Assembly: GCA_018195615.1 (NCBI GenBank)
Contig: JAGTPG010000002.1
Location: 5,139,501 to 5,203,500, forward strand
Direction: 5' to 3'
Source of the DNA: Streptomyces tuirus
GTDB taxonomy: Bacteria > Actinomycetota > Actinomycetes > Streptomycetales > Streptomycetaceae
Length of the DNA: 64,000 bases
A program made the translations under genes and the position numbers. Shown piece by piece: positions 16,909 through 29,786 of this stretch. Under the pieces are notes generated by a model. That model was given only the letters and a program-made list of their open reading frames with translations. It made no database searches and was not told the origin of the DNA. Position 1 is the first letter of the stretch, and the number at the start of each line of letters is the position of its first letter.

Positions 16909-16985
16909 ATGACCGACCTCACCGAAGCCGCCCGACGACGTCAGCACATCCTGCGAGCGGCCGTGCGGCAGCGGCTGCTGCTACG
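16909..16985 (+). pseudogene. 5-prime fragment of an unidentified gene
   Basis: ATG 16909 follows GAGGGGGCACC and opens MTDLTEAARRRQHILRAA, with codon use like a real gene, but after about 25 residues the sequence becomes the antisense of an SRPBCC gene. I do not recognise the protein. It appears to be cut by the same junction as the SRPBCC fragment. Confidence 0.4.
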
Positions 16986-17153
16986 GGTGACCTCGGCTCC
17001 GGCCCCGAAGCCGCCTCCTGGCGCCTCGCCGGTCAGCTCGGCCGTACGGATGCCCTGGGTCCAGTCGGCGTCGCGGCGCCAGTCCATGGCGTACGCCGCC
17101 ACGCGTTCGGGCGGCAGGGGGATGACGCGCTCGGCCGTCACGTCGATCGTCAT
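16986..17153 (-). pseudogene. SRPBCC-family protein, N-terminal fragment
   Basis: ATG 17153 starts MTIDVTAERVIPLPPERVAAYAMD, then WRRDADWTQGIRTAELTGEAP and GAGAEVTR, the N-terminal third of a polyketide-cyclase/START-fold (SRPBCC) protein. The remaining 90 or so residues are missing: at about 16986 the sequence changes to a plus-strand gene start. It was probably a ligand-binding protein of about 150 residues; it is not functional as it stands. Confidence 0.6.
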
Positions 17154-17250
17154 GGGCCAAGCCTGCGACTCCCCGGGAAACGGCGCCACCGCTGACCGGT
17201 CCGTCACGCACCGCGAGACAGGGCCGGGCAGGGCGGACCATAATCAGGGC

Positions 17251-18372
17251 ATGGGACGTCGCATCGCCGACGTGAGCACTCCCGCCCGGCTGGCCGGACC
17301 AGGCGAGGGCCTGGGGCCGGACGAGCTGGCCCTGGCGACCCGGAACCACGGCCTGCCACTGGAGGCCATGCGCTACGACGTCACCCCGCCCGGCCTCCAC
17401 TACGTCCTGACGCACTACGACATTCCGCATGTGCTGGACGAAGCCGCCTGGCGGCTGACGGTGAACGGCCGGGTACGGCGCGCGCTCAGCCTCTCCCCGG
17501 CGCAGCTCCGCACGTACCCCGCGGTCACCACGCGCGTGACGCTGGAGTGCGCGGGCAACGGCCGGGCCCTGCTGACGCCGAGGCCGGTGAGCCAGCCGTG
17601 GCTGGTCGAGGCTGTCGGCACGGCGGACTGGACGGGCGTGCCGCTGCGGGTGCTCCTGCGGGAGGCCGGGGCGCGGCCCGGCGCGGTCGACGTCGTGTTC
17701 ACCGGCGCGGACCACGGCGTGGAGCGCGGTGTCGAGCAGGACTATCGGCGGAGCCTCCCGCTCCCCATCGCCACCGGCGACGATCCCGAGGTGCTGGTGG
17801 CCTATGCGATGAACGGCGGACCGCTGCCGCCCCAGCACGGCAGCCCACTGCGCCTGGTGGTGCCCGGCTGGTACGGAATGGCGCAGGTGAAGTGGCTGCG
17901 CGACATCACCGTCCTCGACACACCGTTCACCGGGTTCCAGCAGTCGGTCGCCTACCGCATCCGGCAGGATCCCGAGGAAGTGGGCGAACCGGTCACCCTG
18001 ATCGCTCCCCGGGCGCTCCTGATCCCGCCGGGTTTTCCGGACTTCATGTCCCGGACCCGCGTGGTCGCGCCCGGCACGGTGGCGGTGGAGGGACGGGCAT
18101 GGTCCGGACGTGCCCCGGTGGCGGCGGTGGAGGTGAGCACGGACGACGGCCAGGCCTGGCATCCGGCCGAACTCGAACCGGATCACGGACACCGATGGGC
18201 TTGGCGCCGGTGGTCCTTCCTGTGGTCGGCCGTCCCCGGCGACCACGTCCTCAGCGTCCGCGCCCGCGACGGGGCGGGAAACACCCAACCGGCCGAACAG
18301 CCCTGGAACCGCGGCGGGTTCGCGAACAACCTCGTCCAACGAGTCCCGGTGTTCTGCCGTGCCCCCGCATGA
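17251..18372 (+). CDS. Molybdopterin-dependent sulfite oxidase-like protein
   Basis: A 373-residue soluble protein of the sulfite oxidase/SorA family. The Mo-pterin domain contains the ligand cysteine in VTLECAGNGR, followed by DWTGVPLRVLLREAGA, DYRRSLPLPIA and MNGGPLPPQHGSPLRLVVPGWYG (in overlapping pieces). A C-terminal Mo-co dimerisation domain (VEGRAWSGRAPVAAVEVSTDDG) follows. There is no Tat signal, so it should be cytoplasmic. ATG 17251 was chosen over the long upstream reading frame because upstream sequence is antisense to the SRPBCC fragment. No partner cytochrome gene is nearby; the electron acceptor is unknown. Confidence 0.85.
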   Translation: MGRRIADVSTPARLAGPGEGLGPDELALATRNHGLPLEAMRYDVTPPGLHYVLTHYDIPHVLDEAAWRLTVNGRVRRALSLSPAQLRTYPAVTTRVTLECAGNGRALLTPRPVSQPWLVEAVGTADWTGVPLRVLLREAGARPGAVDVVFTGADHGVERGVEQDYRRSLPLPIATGDDPEVLVAYAMNGGPLPPQHGSPLRLVVPGWYGMAQVKWLRDITVLDTPFTGFQQSVAYRIRQDPEEVGEPVTLIAPRALLIPPGFPDFMSRTRVVAPGTVAVEGRAWSGRAPVAAVEVSTDDGQAWHPAELEPDHGHRWAWRRWSFLWSAVPGDHVLSVRARDGAGNTQPAEQPWNRGGFANNLVQRVPVFCRAPA

Positions 18373-18397
18373 CCGCGTGGCCGAGCATGCCGCTCTC

Positions 18398-18416
18398 CTC
18401 AGGTAGTCGGTTCGAA
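18398..18416. repeat. Copy 1 of a 19-bp dispersed motif
   Basis: CTCAGGTAGTCGGTTCGAA here recurs at 23609-23627 with one mismatch, and both copies are followed by a C-rich run and GTTCCCG. This copy lies between the Mo-oxidase stop and the Met/His-rich membrane gene. Its function is unknown. Confidence 0.5.
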
Positions 18417-18539
18417 CCCCCGGTGAGTTCCCGGCTTCGCCCTATGGCGAATCACATCAGCCGGGTTGAGCATGACACCTGGTCAATTTGCGTAGTGATC
18501 CATGACGACTGTCCTGCGAATGCAAGGATGAAGCCTGTT

Positions 18540-19190
18540 ATGGACGCCGGGTGGTGCGCACGCACGGTACGAGCCGCAGTGTTCGCGGCTGTGTGCGTGC
18601 TGCTCGCCGCTCTGGGGCACGTCATGATGTCGGGCGGCTCGGTGCCCTGGTGGGCGCTGGGTGCCGGGTCGGTGGCGACGGGAGCCGCGGGGTGGGTGCT
18701 GGCCGGGCGTGAACGCGGCTGGGCGCTGATCACGTCGCTGGTCGTCGCGGCCCAGACCATGCTCCACTGGGTGTTCACGTTCGCGCAGTCGGCGGGGCAG
18801 CCGACCGACGCCACGTCGACGGGCTCGATGGGGCACGACATGGGTGGCATGGACGCCGCCTCCATGTCCCTGCACTCGATGCCCGTGCACTCGATGCCCG
18901 TAAATTCCATGTGCGGTACGCCGTCGCTCGGCATGTCCGGGGCCCACCTCGCGGCCGCTGTGCTGTGTGGTCTGTGGCTCGGATACGGCGAGCGCGTCAC
19001 GTACCGCCTGCTGCGCGCCGTCGCGGGATGGCTGGCCGCACCGCTGCGGCCGATGTTCGCCCGGCCCGCGCTGCCGCGTCGTCCGCGCGTTCTCACGCGG
19101 CGGAGCCGTTCGAGCAGGGTGCCCCGACGGCTGCACCTCTCTCACGCGATCACGTCCCGGGGACCGCCTGCCAGGGCCGCTGTCGTATAG
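18540..19190 (+). CDS. Membrane protein with a Met/His-rich loop, possible copper binding
   Basis: A roughly 216-residue protein with about four membrane spans (AVFAAVCVLLAALGHVMM, VPWWALGAGSVATGAAGWVL, ALITSLVVAAQTMLHW, HLAAAVLCGLWLGYG) and a loop at about residues 100-125 packed with Met and His (SMGHDMGGMD, LHSMPVHSMPVNSM). That composition is typical of Cu(I)-binding regions in CopC/CopD-type and related proteins. ATG 18540 is preferred over 18528 because AAGGA then sits 11 bases upstream. It lies 148 bases upstream of an ECF sigma factor in the same direction. The copper role is inferred only from composition. Confidence 0.7.
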   Translation: MDAGWCARTVRAAVFAAVCVLLAALGHVMMSGGSVPWWALGAGSVATGAAGWVLAGRERGWALITSLVVAAQTMLHWVFTFAQSAGQPTDATSTGSMGHDMGGMDAASMSLHSMPVHSMPVNSMCGTPSLGMSGAHLAAAVLCGLWLGYGERVTYRLLRAVAGWLAAPLRPMFARPALPRRPRVLTRRSRSSRVPRRLHLSHAITSRGPPARAAVV

Positions 19191-19338
19191 AACAGCCGGT
19201 TTCCCGAGGTCGTTTCCCGGCGTCGTCGACGCCCGCGCCTCGGGCCGCGGTCGTGCCTGCGCGCGGCCGTGATCCCCCCTTGCCGGTTCGGCGTGTACAC
19301 GTGCCGCCGTCCCGTGCGTGATTCGCGAAGGACACCAG

Positions 19339-20022
19339 GTGCTTGCTCCTGCTCCGCCCGCCTTATCCGGGCAACGCAAGAAACGTAAGAAGCACGACAA
19401 GACGGAGGAGGTCGACCAGCTGATCACCACCTGGGCGCTGGCTGCCCGCGGTGGTGACGAGGACGCGGTGGAGCGCTTCATCCGCGCCCTGCACGTCGAC
19501 GTACTGCGCTACGTCGCCTATCTGAGCGCGGACCCCCAGTCGGCCGATGACCTGACCCAGGAGACGTTCATCAGGGCGCTCGGCAGCCTGCACCGGTTCG
19601 AGGGGCGTTCCTCGGCGCGTGCCTGGCTGCTGTCCATCGCACGGCGGGCGGTGATCGACGATTTCAGGCGGGCCGCCTCCCGGCCCCGTCTCTCCGACAG
19701 CCACGACTGGCGACGGGCCGCCGAACTCGCCCAGCCGGTCGACCTGCCGGGGTTCGAGGAGGGCATCGCGCTCCTCGACCTGCTGGCCACGCTGCCGGAC
19801 GAACGCCGCGAGGCGTTCATCCTCACTCAGGTCGTCGGCCTGCCGTACGCGGAGGCGGCCGATGTCACCGACTGCCCCATCGGGACGGTCCGCTCCCGCG
19901 TGGCCCGGGCGCGGGCCACCCTTCTGGATCTGCTGTCCGAACCGGAAGGGCCCTGTGCGGACAGCGGTGTTCCTCCGTCGGCCCTCCGGCCGCCCGCCGC
20001 AGTGGATTCCGTTGCGGCTTGA
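19339..20022 (+). CDS. ECF sigma factor
   Basis: A 227-residue extracytoplasmic-function sigma factor. Region 2 is VLRYVAYLSADPQSADDLTQETFIRALGSL (seen in overlapping pieces) with RFEGRSSARAWLLSIARR; region 4 is LLATLPDERREAFILTQVVG and YAEAADVTDCPIGTVRSRVARAR. GTG 19339 follows GGACACCAG. The C-terminal 30 residues are Pro/Ala-rich. No anti-sigma gene with a cupin or zinc motif follows; the upstream Met/His-rich membrane protein might act as sensor or target. Its regulon is unknown. Confidence 0.85.
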   Translation: MLAPAPPALSGQRKKRKKHDKTEEVDQLITTWALAARGGDEDAVERFIRALHVDVLRYVAYLSADPQSADDLTQETFIRALGSLHRFEGRSSARAWLLSIARRAVIDDFRRAASRPRLSDSHDWRRAAELAQPVDLPGFEEGIALLDLLATLPDERREAFILTQVVGLPYAEAADVTDCPIGTVRSRVARARATLLDLLSEPEGPCADSGVPPSALRPPAAVDSVAA

Positions 20023-20116
20023 CGATGAGATGCCGGTGCCCGCTCGCCGTGGCGGGCGGGCACCGCGGTCCGTCCGGACTCCGTTGCCGACCAGGAGAGT
20101 TGGGTAGACCACCGGC

Positions 20117-20710
20117 ATGGGCTCTTCGCTGACCATCGGTGTGTTCGTGTTCGAGGAGGCCGAGGAACTCGATGTCGTCGGTCCGTGGGAGGTTCTCGGA
20201 TTCTGGGGCGCGCACATCGCCACGGTTCCCGTCCGGCTGCTCACGATCGGCCGGGAGGAGGGGTGGGTGCGCTGTGCGAAGGGGCTGCGCCTCGCCGTCG
20301 ATCACAGTCCCGCCACGGCTCCCGCGCTGGACGTGCTGGTGCACCCGGGCGGCGACGGTACCCGCCCGCTGAAGGACGACAGCACGCACCTGGACTGGCT
20401 GAGGGAGCTCCACCACCAAGGGGTGTTGCTGACGAGCGTGTGCACGGGTTCGCTGGTGCTGGCCGCGGCGGGGCTGCTGAGGAACCGGCCCGCCACCACG
20501 CACCGGAACCACGCCGACGGACTCGCGCGGATCGACGGCACGATCGAGGTGCGCGCGACAGCGCGGTACGTCGATGACGGGGACGTCGTCACCAGCGCCG
20601 GGGTGTCCGCCGGCATCGACATGGCCTTCCACCTGGTGGAGCGGCTCGACGGCGCGGAGGCGGCGGCGGAGGTCCGCCGAGGAGTCCAGTACGACCGTCC
20701 CGTCAGCTGA
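20117..20710 (+). CDS. DJ-1/PfpI family protein
   Basis: A 197-residue DJ-1/PfpI-fold protein of the isonitrile hydratase/GlxA N-domain group: IGVFVFEEAEELDVVGPWEVLG at the start, the nucleophile elbow TSVCTGSLVLAAAGLL with the catalytic Cys, and VVTSAGVSAGIDMAFHLVE at the end. There is no C-terminal AraC helix-turn-helix, so it is an enzyme-type member. Known relatives include the Pseudomonas isonitrile hydratase InhA, notable because an isonitrile biosynthesis operon is convergent with it (8-base overlap with the ABC ATPase gene). A link to isonitrile turnover is speculative. Confidence 0.8.
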   Translation: MGSSLTIGVFVFEEAEELDVVGPWEVLGFWGAHIATVPVRLLTIGREEGWVRCAKGLRLAVDHSPATAPALDVLVHPGGDGTRPLKDDSTHLDWLRELHHQGVLLTSVCTGSLVLAAAGLLRNRPATTHRNHADGLARIDGTIEVRATARYVDDGDVVTSAGVSAGIDMAFHLVERLDGAEAAAEVRRGVQYDRPVS

Positions 20711-21505
20711 CCTTGGACTCCGGTACCCGTTCCAGGGCGAGCGGCTGGGCTCCGTAGGTGATGCGTACGACCCCGTCGGCGTGGCGGTCGGCGCTGGCGG
20801 CCACGCCGAAGACCTCCCGCAGCAGGCCGGGAGTCAGCACGTCCAGGACGGGGCCCGCGGCGACCACCTCACCGGAGTGCAGTGCCACGAGGTGGTCGCA
20901 GAGGCGGGCGGCCAGGTCGAGGTCGTGCAGGACGGCGAGGGTCGTGATGCCGGTCGAGCGGATGAGGTCGAGCAGTTCGAAGCGGGCGCGGATGTCCAGG
21001 TGGTTGGTGAGTTCGTCGAGAACGAGAAGCCGGGGCCCCTGGGCGAGGGCGCGGGCCAGCAGTACGCGCTGACGTTCGCCTCCGGACAGGGACGTGACGT
21101 CCCGCTCGGCCATCTGGTGGATGCCGCACAGGCCGAGGGCCTCCTGCACAGCCCGGTGGTCCTCGGCACCGTCGCGGCCGAGGAGCCCGTGGTGCGGGGT
21201 GCGCCCCAGGGCCACGACCTCGGCGACACTCATGCCGGTCGGACCGCTGCCGGCGTCCTGGAGGACGGCGGCGGTCCGGCGGGCGGCATGGCGAGCGGGC
21301 AGGGACCAGACGTCGTCGCCGTCCACACGCACCACGCCACGGTGGGGCGCAGGGACCGGTAGACGGTCCGCAGGAGCGTGGACTTGCCGCTGCCGTTCGG
21401 GCCGATGAGGCCGACGATGTCCCCTGCCTGGGCCTCGAGGGTCACGTCGTGGAGGATCGGCTGGTGTCCGAGGGTGACGTGGATCTGTTCCACGGTGAGC
21501 TTCAT
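20703..21505 (-). CDS. Siderophore-type ABC transporter ATPase (one frameshift)
   Basis: A FecE/FhuC-like ATPase: Walker A GLIGPNGSGKSTLL near residue 40, signature TSLSGGERQRVLLARALAQGP (overlapping pieces), Walker B RLLVLDELTNHLDIRAR and the H-loop LAVLHDLDLA. A normally conserved Pro follows the Walker B Glu (DEPTNHLD); here it is Leu. The frame is interrupted near 21338: SLRPT is joined to GGVVRVDGDDV by one G. ATG 21505 overlaps the permease stop by 4 bases. It is the last gene of the isonitrile operon run and would power import of a metal-ligand complex. Confidence 0.85.
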
Positions 21506-22509
21506 ACGCTGTCCAGGCTCTTGTTGCGGCGCAGCAGCCACAGGAAGAAGGGCGCCCCGAACAGGGCGGTGAGGATGCCCAGTGGCAGTTCGTTGGGGCG
21601 GTTGACGGTGCGGGAGAGGAGATCGACGAGGACCAGGTAGACGGCGCCGACCAGGGCGGCCCGGGGCAGCAGTCTGCGGTGATCGGCGCCCGTGGTGAGG
21701 CGCACCAGATGAGGGATCATCAGGCCGACGAAGCCGATTCCGCCGGCGACGGCGATGACCGTACCGGTCACCAGGGACGACAGCGCCAGCAGCACGGCAC
21801 GCAGCCGGTGCACGTCGACGCCGAGGGCGGTGGCGGACTCGTCGCCGACGAGCAACGCGTTCAGCCGGCGGCCGAAGAGAGCCAGCGCCACGGTGGCGGT
21901 GACGACGACGGTGCTGACGACGGGGAGCTGGTCCCACTTCGCCCCGGCCACGCTGCCCAGCATCCAGAACATCACCGTGCGCAGTTCGGTCGGGGTGGCG
22001 CGCAGCTGCAGGTAGCTGGTGGCCGCCAGGAACAGATATCCCACGGCGACACCGGACAGGACCAGCCGAGTGGGGGCCAGACGTCCGCTCTTGCGCCCGA
22101 GGAGGAAGACCAGGGCCGCCGCGGCGGCTGCGCCGGCGAAGGCGGCCGAGGACACGCCGAGTCCGCCGAGGGCGCCGCCGGTCAGCGTGATGACGAGTAC
22201 CGCGCCGAGCGACGCACCGGAGGAGACGCCGAGCACATAGGGGTCCGCCAGCGGGTTGGCGACGACCGCCTGCAGGACCACACCGGAGATGGCGAGGCCC
22301 GCGCCGACCAGAGCGGCCAGCACCACGCGCGGAGTGCGGAAGTTCCAGACGATCTGGTCCGTGGCGGGGTCCGGGGCCCGGCCGGCACCGGTCAGATGCC
22401 ACCAGACGATCTGCCACACGTCGCCCACCGGCACGGTGACGGCGCCGATGCTGATCGCCAGGATCATGATGCCCGCGAGCGAGGCCAGCAGCCCCACCAG
22501 CACCAGCAC
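21502..22509 (-). CDS. Siderophore-type ABC transporter permease (FecCD family)
   Basis: A FecCD-family permease of about 335 residues with nine to ten predicted spans and the family motifs WNFRTPRVVLAALVGAGLAISG, NPLADPYVLGVSSGA, VLSGVAVGYLFLAATSY, LGVDVHRLRAVLLALSSLVTG and GGIGFVGLMIPHLVRLTTG (each in short pieces). GTG 22509 is the earliest in-frame start after the binding-protein stop. One permease gene alone implies a homodimeric channel, as in BtuCD. The gene is intact and coupled to the ATPase. Confidence 0.88.
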   Translation of the reverse strand: MLVLVGLLASLAGIMILAISIGAVTVPVGDVWQIVWWHLTGAGRAPDPATDQIVWNFRTPRVVLAALVGAGLAISGVVLQAVVANPLADPYVLGVSSGASLGAVLVITLTGGALGGLGVSSAAFAGAAAAAALVFLLGRKSGRLAPTRLVLSGVAVGYLFLAATSYLQLRATPTELRTVMFWMLGSVAGAKWDQLPVVSTVVVTATVALALFGRRLNALLVGDESATALGVDVHRLRAVLLALSSLVTGTVIAVAGGIGFVGLMIPHLVRLTTGADHRRLLPRAALVGAVYLVLVDLLSRTVNRPNELPLGILTALFGAPFFLWLLRRNKSLDSV

Positions 22510-22541
22510 GGAGCCCGGCCGCTTCCGCCGGCCCGGAGGGG

Positions 22542-23579
22542 TCAGAACGCGTCGGGGTGCAGCATCCTGGCGATCTTCTCCACGGCCAGGTCGTTGCTGG
22601 GGCCGAGGTAGATCGAGTCGGACAGCACGAGGGAGCGCTTGTTCTTCGCGGCCGGCCACTGGGGGAACTCCTTGAGCAGTTTGCGGGCGTAGCCTTCGGC
22701 GTTCGGGTCGTTGTAGCCGATGACCACGAGGGCGTCGACCCGCTCGGCGGCGACCTTCTCCTTGCTGAGGTCGGCGAAGGTGGTCGCGGAGGCCGAGGAG
22801 AAGGCGTTGCTGCCACCGGCCTTGGCGAGGATGTCGTTCCAGATGCCGCGGGCGGCGATGGAGCTGAAGTCGTTGCCGCCCATGCTCATGTTGGAGAACA
22901 CCACCATGACGTTGGGGGTCTTCTCCGCCTTCTCCTTCTTCACCTTGGCCGACACCGCGCTGATCCGCTCGCGCGACTCGGCGATGAGCTTCTCGGCGCG
23001 GTCGGTGACGTCGAAGATCTTCCCGAGATCGCGCAGCAGCCGGTAGCTGTCGTCGATCGTCATACGGGAGGTGTCCTGGTCGCACCCTTGTGGAGACACA
23101 TAGGCGTTGGCGCCCACGGCCTGAAGATCGTCGCGGGTCGCGAAACCGTTCTTCGCGTCGAATCCGTAGGACGTGGTGGACAGGACGAGGTCCGGGCGGA
23201 GCCCCAGCATCGCCTCGCGCGGGATGTCGTAGGCGTCGTTGAGCGTGACGTCCCCGGTGGGCAGCTTCTTGATCGCCGCGGCCCGGCCGGGGACCTCGGA
23301 CCGTCCGTACGACTGCCCGTTCGCCACGATGCGGTCACCCAGGCCCAGAGCCAGCAAGGAGGAGACCTCGGCCACCGAGGCGCCGTTCATGACCACGACC
23401 CGGCTCGGCGGTTCGCGGTACGTGGTCGTCTGGCCGCAGTTCTCCAGGGTCACGGGATAGCCGGGGGCGCTCCCGCCCGCGGCGGCGTTCGCCGTCGGGG
23501 ACGACGAGGCCCCGCATGCCGTGGTGGCCAGGCACAGGGCCCCGGCCAGGGCCACGGCAGCGAGCCGTTTCCTCAGCAC
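22542..23579 (-). CDS. Lipoprotein metal-chelate binding protein of ABC transporter
   Basis: A 345-residue class III (FecB/BtuF-type) substrate-binding lipoprotein. The lipobox is LATTAC around residue 22, then a Ser/Ala linker. The body has LENCGQTTTYREPPSRVVVM, ASVAEVSSLLALGLGDRIV, AMLGLRPDLVLSTTSYGF and the C-terminal LLKEFPQWPAAKNKR. It lies 69 bases after the NRPS stop and 32 bases before the permease, in one direction. The long linker helix and Lys-rich segment (KVKKEKAEKTP) are usual for the family. By position it should capture the isonitrile lipopeptide, or its metal complex, at the cell surface; that is inference. Confidence 0.85.
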   Translation of the reverse strand: MLRKRLAAVALAGALCLATTACGASSSPTANAAAGGSAPGYPVTLENCGQTTTYREPPSRVVVMNGASVAEVSSLLALGLGDRIVANGQSYGRSEVPGRAAAIKKLPTGDVTLNDAYDIPREAMLGLRPDLVLSTTSYGFDAKNGFATRDDLQAVGANAYVSPQGCDQDTSRMTIDDSYRLLRDLGKIFDVTDRAEKLIAESRERISAVSAKVKKEKAEKTPNVMVVFSNMSMGGNDFSSIAARGIWNDILAKAGGSNAFSSASATTFADLSKEKVAAERVDALVVIGYNDPNAEGYARKLLKEFPQWPAAKNKRSLVLSDSIYLGPSNDLAVEKIARMLHPDAF

Positions 23580-23608
23580 ATGATCTCCTTGGGATGGGAG
23601 GGACTCCG

Positions 23609-23627
23609 CTCAGGTAGTCGGTGCGAA
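23609..23627. repeat. Copy 2 of a 19-bp dispersed motif
   Basis: CTCAGGTAGTCGGTGCGAA differs from copy 1 (18398-18416) at one base and has the same C-rich and GTTCCCG continuation. It lies in the 69-base gap between the NRPS stop and the binding-protein start, so it could be an operator, a processing site or a small structured element. Confidence 0.5.
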
Positions 23628-23648
23628 GTCCCCCGGGTTCCCGAGGTT

Positions 23649-27897
<4,249 letters not shown>

Positions 27898-27911
<14 letters not shown>

Positions 27912-28155
27912 GAGCCGCTCCCGCCCTGCGTTCGGACAGCAGCTGCCACCATTCGGCGAAGGAGGTGCGTTCGGCGAGTTCCACGAAACTCACGTCCGCG
28001 CCGGCGCTTCGCCACCGCTCGGCCAGGGTGGTGATGCGTAGTGAGTCGAGGCCCGCGTACAGGGGGTTCTCGTCCAGGTCCACGTCGTCCGGTTGCTGGT
28101 GCAGGAACTCCGCCAGGTCCGCGCGGAAGGTGTCCAGCGTCAGGGGCTCAGGCAT
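27898..28155 (-). CDS. scoB: Acyl carrier protein of the isonitrile pathway (ScoB homologue)
   Basis: An 85-residue carrier protein with the phosphopantetheine site in YAGLDSLRITTL (Ser about residue 39). It carries the acyl chain on which glycine is added and, in the known pathway, from which the isonitrile acyl group is delivered to the NRPS. ATG 28155 was chosen because MPEPLTLDTFRADLAEF is the natural helix I start and GAGAGATCATC lies just upstream. It is between the ligase and the NRPS, exactly as in sco and Rv0097-Rv0101 clusters. Confidence 0.88.
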
Positions 28156-28194
28156 GATGATCTCTCTTGGTAGCTGCACGGATGTCGTCGCCGG

Positions 28195-29786
28195 TCAGTT
28201 GACCTTGCGGTCGGAATCGCTCCAGAAGCGTTCGCGCAGTTCCCGGCGGAGGATCTTCCCGCTCGGGTTGCGCGGCACGTGGTCGATGAACTCGTAGCGG
28301 GCGGGCAGCTTGAAGGCGGCCAGCCGGTCGACGAGAAAGCGGTGCAGGTCCCGTGGCGTGGGTTCCTGACCGGAGACCGGTACGACGAAGGCGTGGACGC
28401 TCTCGCCCCAGCGCTCGTCGGGTGCCCCGACGACGACGGCCTCGGCCACGCCGGGGTGGCGTTCCAGCACGTTCTCGATCTCGGCGGGGTAGACGTTCTC
28501 GCCGGCGACGAGGATCGCGTCCTTGATGCGGTCGCGGATGAAGACATAGCCGTCCTCGTCGACGTATCCGGCGTCGCCGGTGTGGATCCAGCCGTCGACG
28601 AGGGTCTCGGCGGTCTTGTCGGGCAGGCCCCAGTACTCGACCATGTGGGCCGGTGTGCTCAGGCAGATCTCACCGATGGTTCCCGGCGGCAGCTCCCTGC
28701 CGTCCTCGTCGATGACCTTGCTGCGGACCCCGGGTACGGGTGGCCCGCGGCCTTCATCCTGGGGTGGCCGGGCACGTGGTCGGCGGGGGGCAGGCACACG
28801 GCGGTGTTGCCGGTCTCGGTGAGTCCGTAGATCTGGGCGAACTCGCTGCCGAACATGGCCAGGCTCTCTTCGAGCAGGGCCTCGGAAATGGGGGAGCCGC
28901 CGTAGACGATCTTACGGAGGGTGGCGAAGTCGTCCGGTTCGACGCCGGGTTCGGCCAGCATCATGCGCAGCATCGCGGGGACGACGCAGGCCGTGGTGAC
29001 GCCCTGCTCACGGATGAGGTCGATCGCGTCCCGTGGGGCGAAGGCGCGCATCGCCACCACGGTCACGCCGGCGTTGAAGTTCTGGGTGGCCCACCACAGA
29101 CCACCGACATGGAATCCCGGGATGCCGACCAGGGCGATGTCGCCGGCGCGCCAGTCGATCCAGTCCAGTTGCTCGCTCGCCAGCGCGTCCCGGATGGCGA
29201 AGAAGCTCCGGTGGGCCAGGACCACGCCCTTGGGCAGGCCGGTGGTGCCACTGGTGTAGAGCTGGGCGACGGGAGTGTCCGGGGTGGCGGACGAATCCGG
29301 GTCGCTGTCCGGGTGCTCCGCCTTCCAGGCGGCGAAACCGTCGGGCGGTCCGAGCCGGACCACCGTCTTCGGCGGCGCGGCCGGCAACCGGTCCAGAACA
29401 GCCCCGAACTCGTCCTCCAGGAAGAGCAGTTCGCTCTCGGAGTCCTGCAGGATGTGACTGACCTCGGGGGCGGTCAGCCGCCAGTTGATGGGCACCAGAA
29501 CGGTGCCGCTCGCGGCGCATCCGAAGAGGATCTCGTAGTAGTGCTCGGACTCCTTGCCCAGGTAGGCGACCCGGGCCCCGGGAGCGACCCCGGCGGCACG
29601 GAGGGCGTGGGCGATGCGGTTGCTCTCGCGGTGCAGCCGGGAGTACGTGAGGCTGCGGTCCTCGCAGACGACGGCGGTGACGTCGGGCTGGTGCCTGGCG
29701 TGGAAGCGTGCTGTGTCGACGAGTGTCCGGAGTCGGGGGTGGTACTGCCTCCCCCCGGATGTCGGGGACGCGGACGGTTCGGCCAT
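28195..29786 (-). CDS. scoC: Acyl-ACP ligase of the isonitrile pathway (ScoC/FadD10 homologue, one frameshift)
   Basis: An ANL-superfamily ligase of about 530 residues: TARFHARHQPDVTAVV, the P-loop LYTSGTTGLPKGVV, A5 FAQIYGLTETGN, and A8-A10 WIHTGDAGYVDEDGY and RNPSGKILRREL. By homology it activates a fatty acid with ATP and loads it on ScoB rather than CoA, as shown for FadD10 and ScoC. The frame breaks near 28734: AAGHPYPG continues as VRSKVIDEDGREL after one extra G in a G4 run. ATG 29786 is 90 bases after the scoD stop. The chain-length preference cannot be read from sequence. Confidence 0.88.

Noticed and set aside
18398..18434. TTCGAACCCCC stretch resembling a tRNA T-arm
   Set aside because: No acceptor, D or anticodon arm can be built around it; it is part of the 19-bp dispersed motif.
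23580..23648. Possible cobalamin or other riboswitch before the ABC binding protein
   Set aside because: The gap is only 69 bases and lacks the B12-box or other conserved riboswitch cores.
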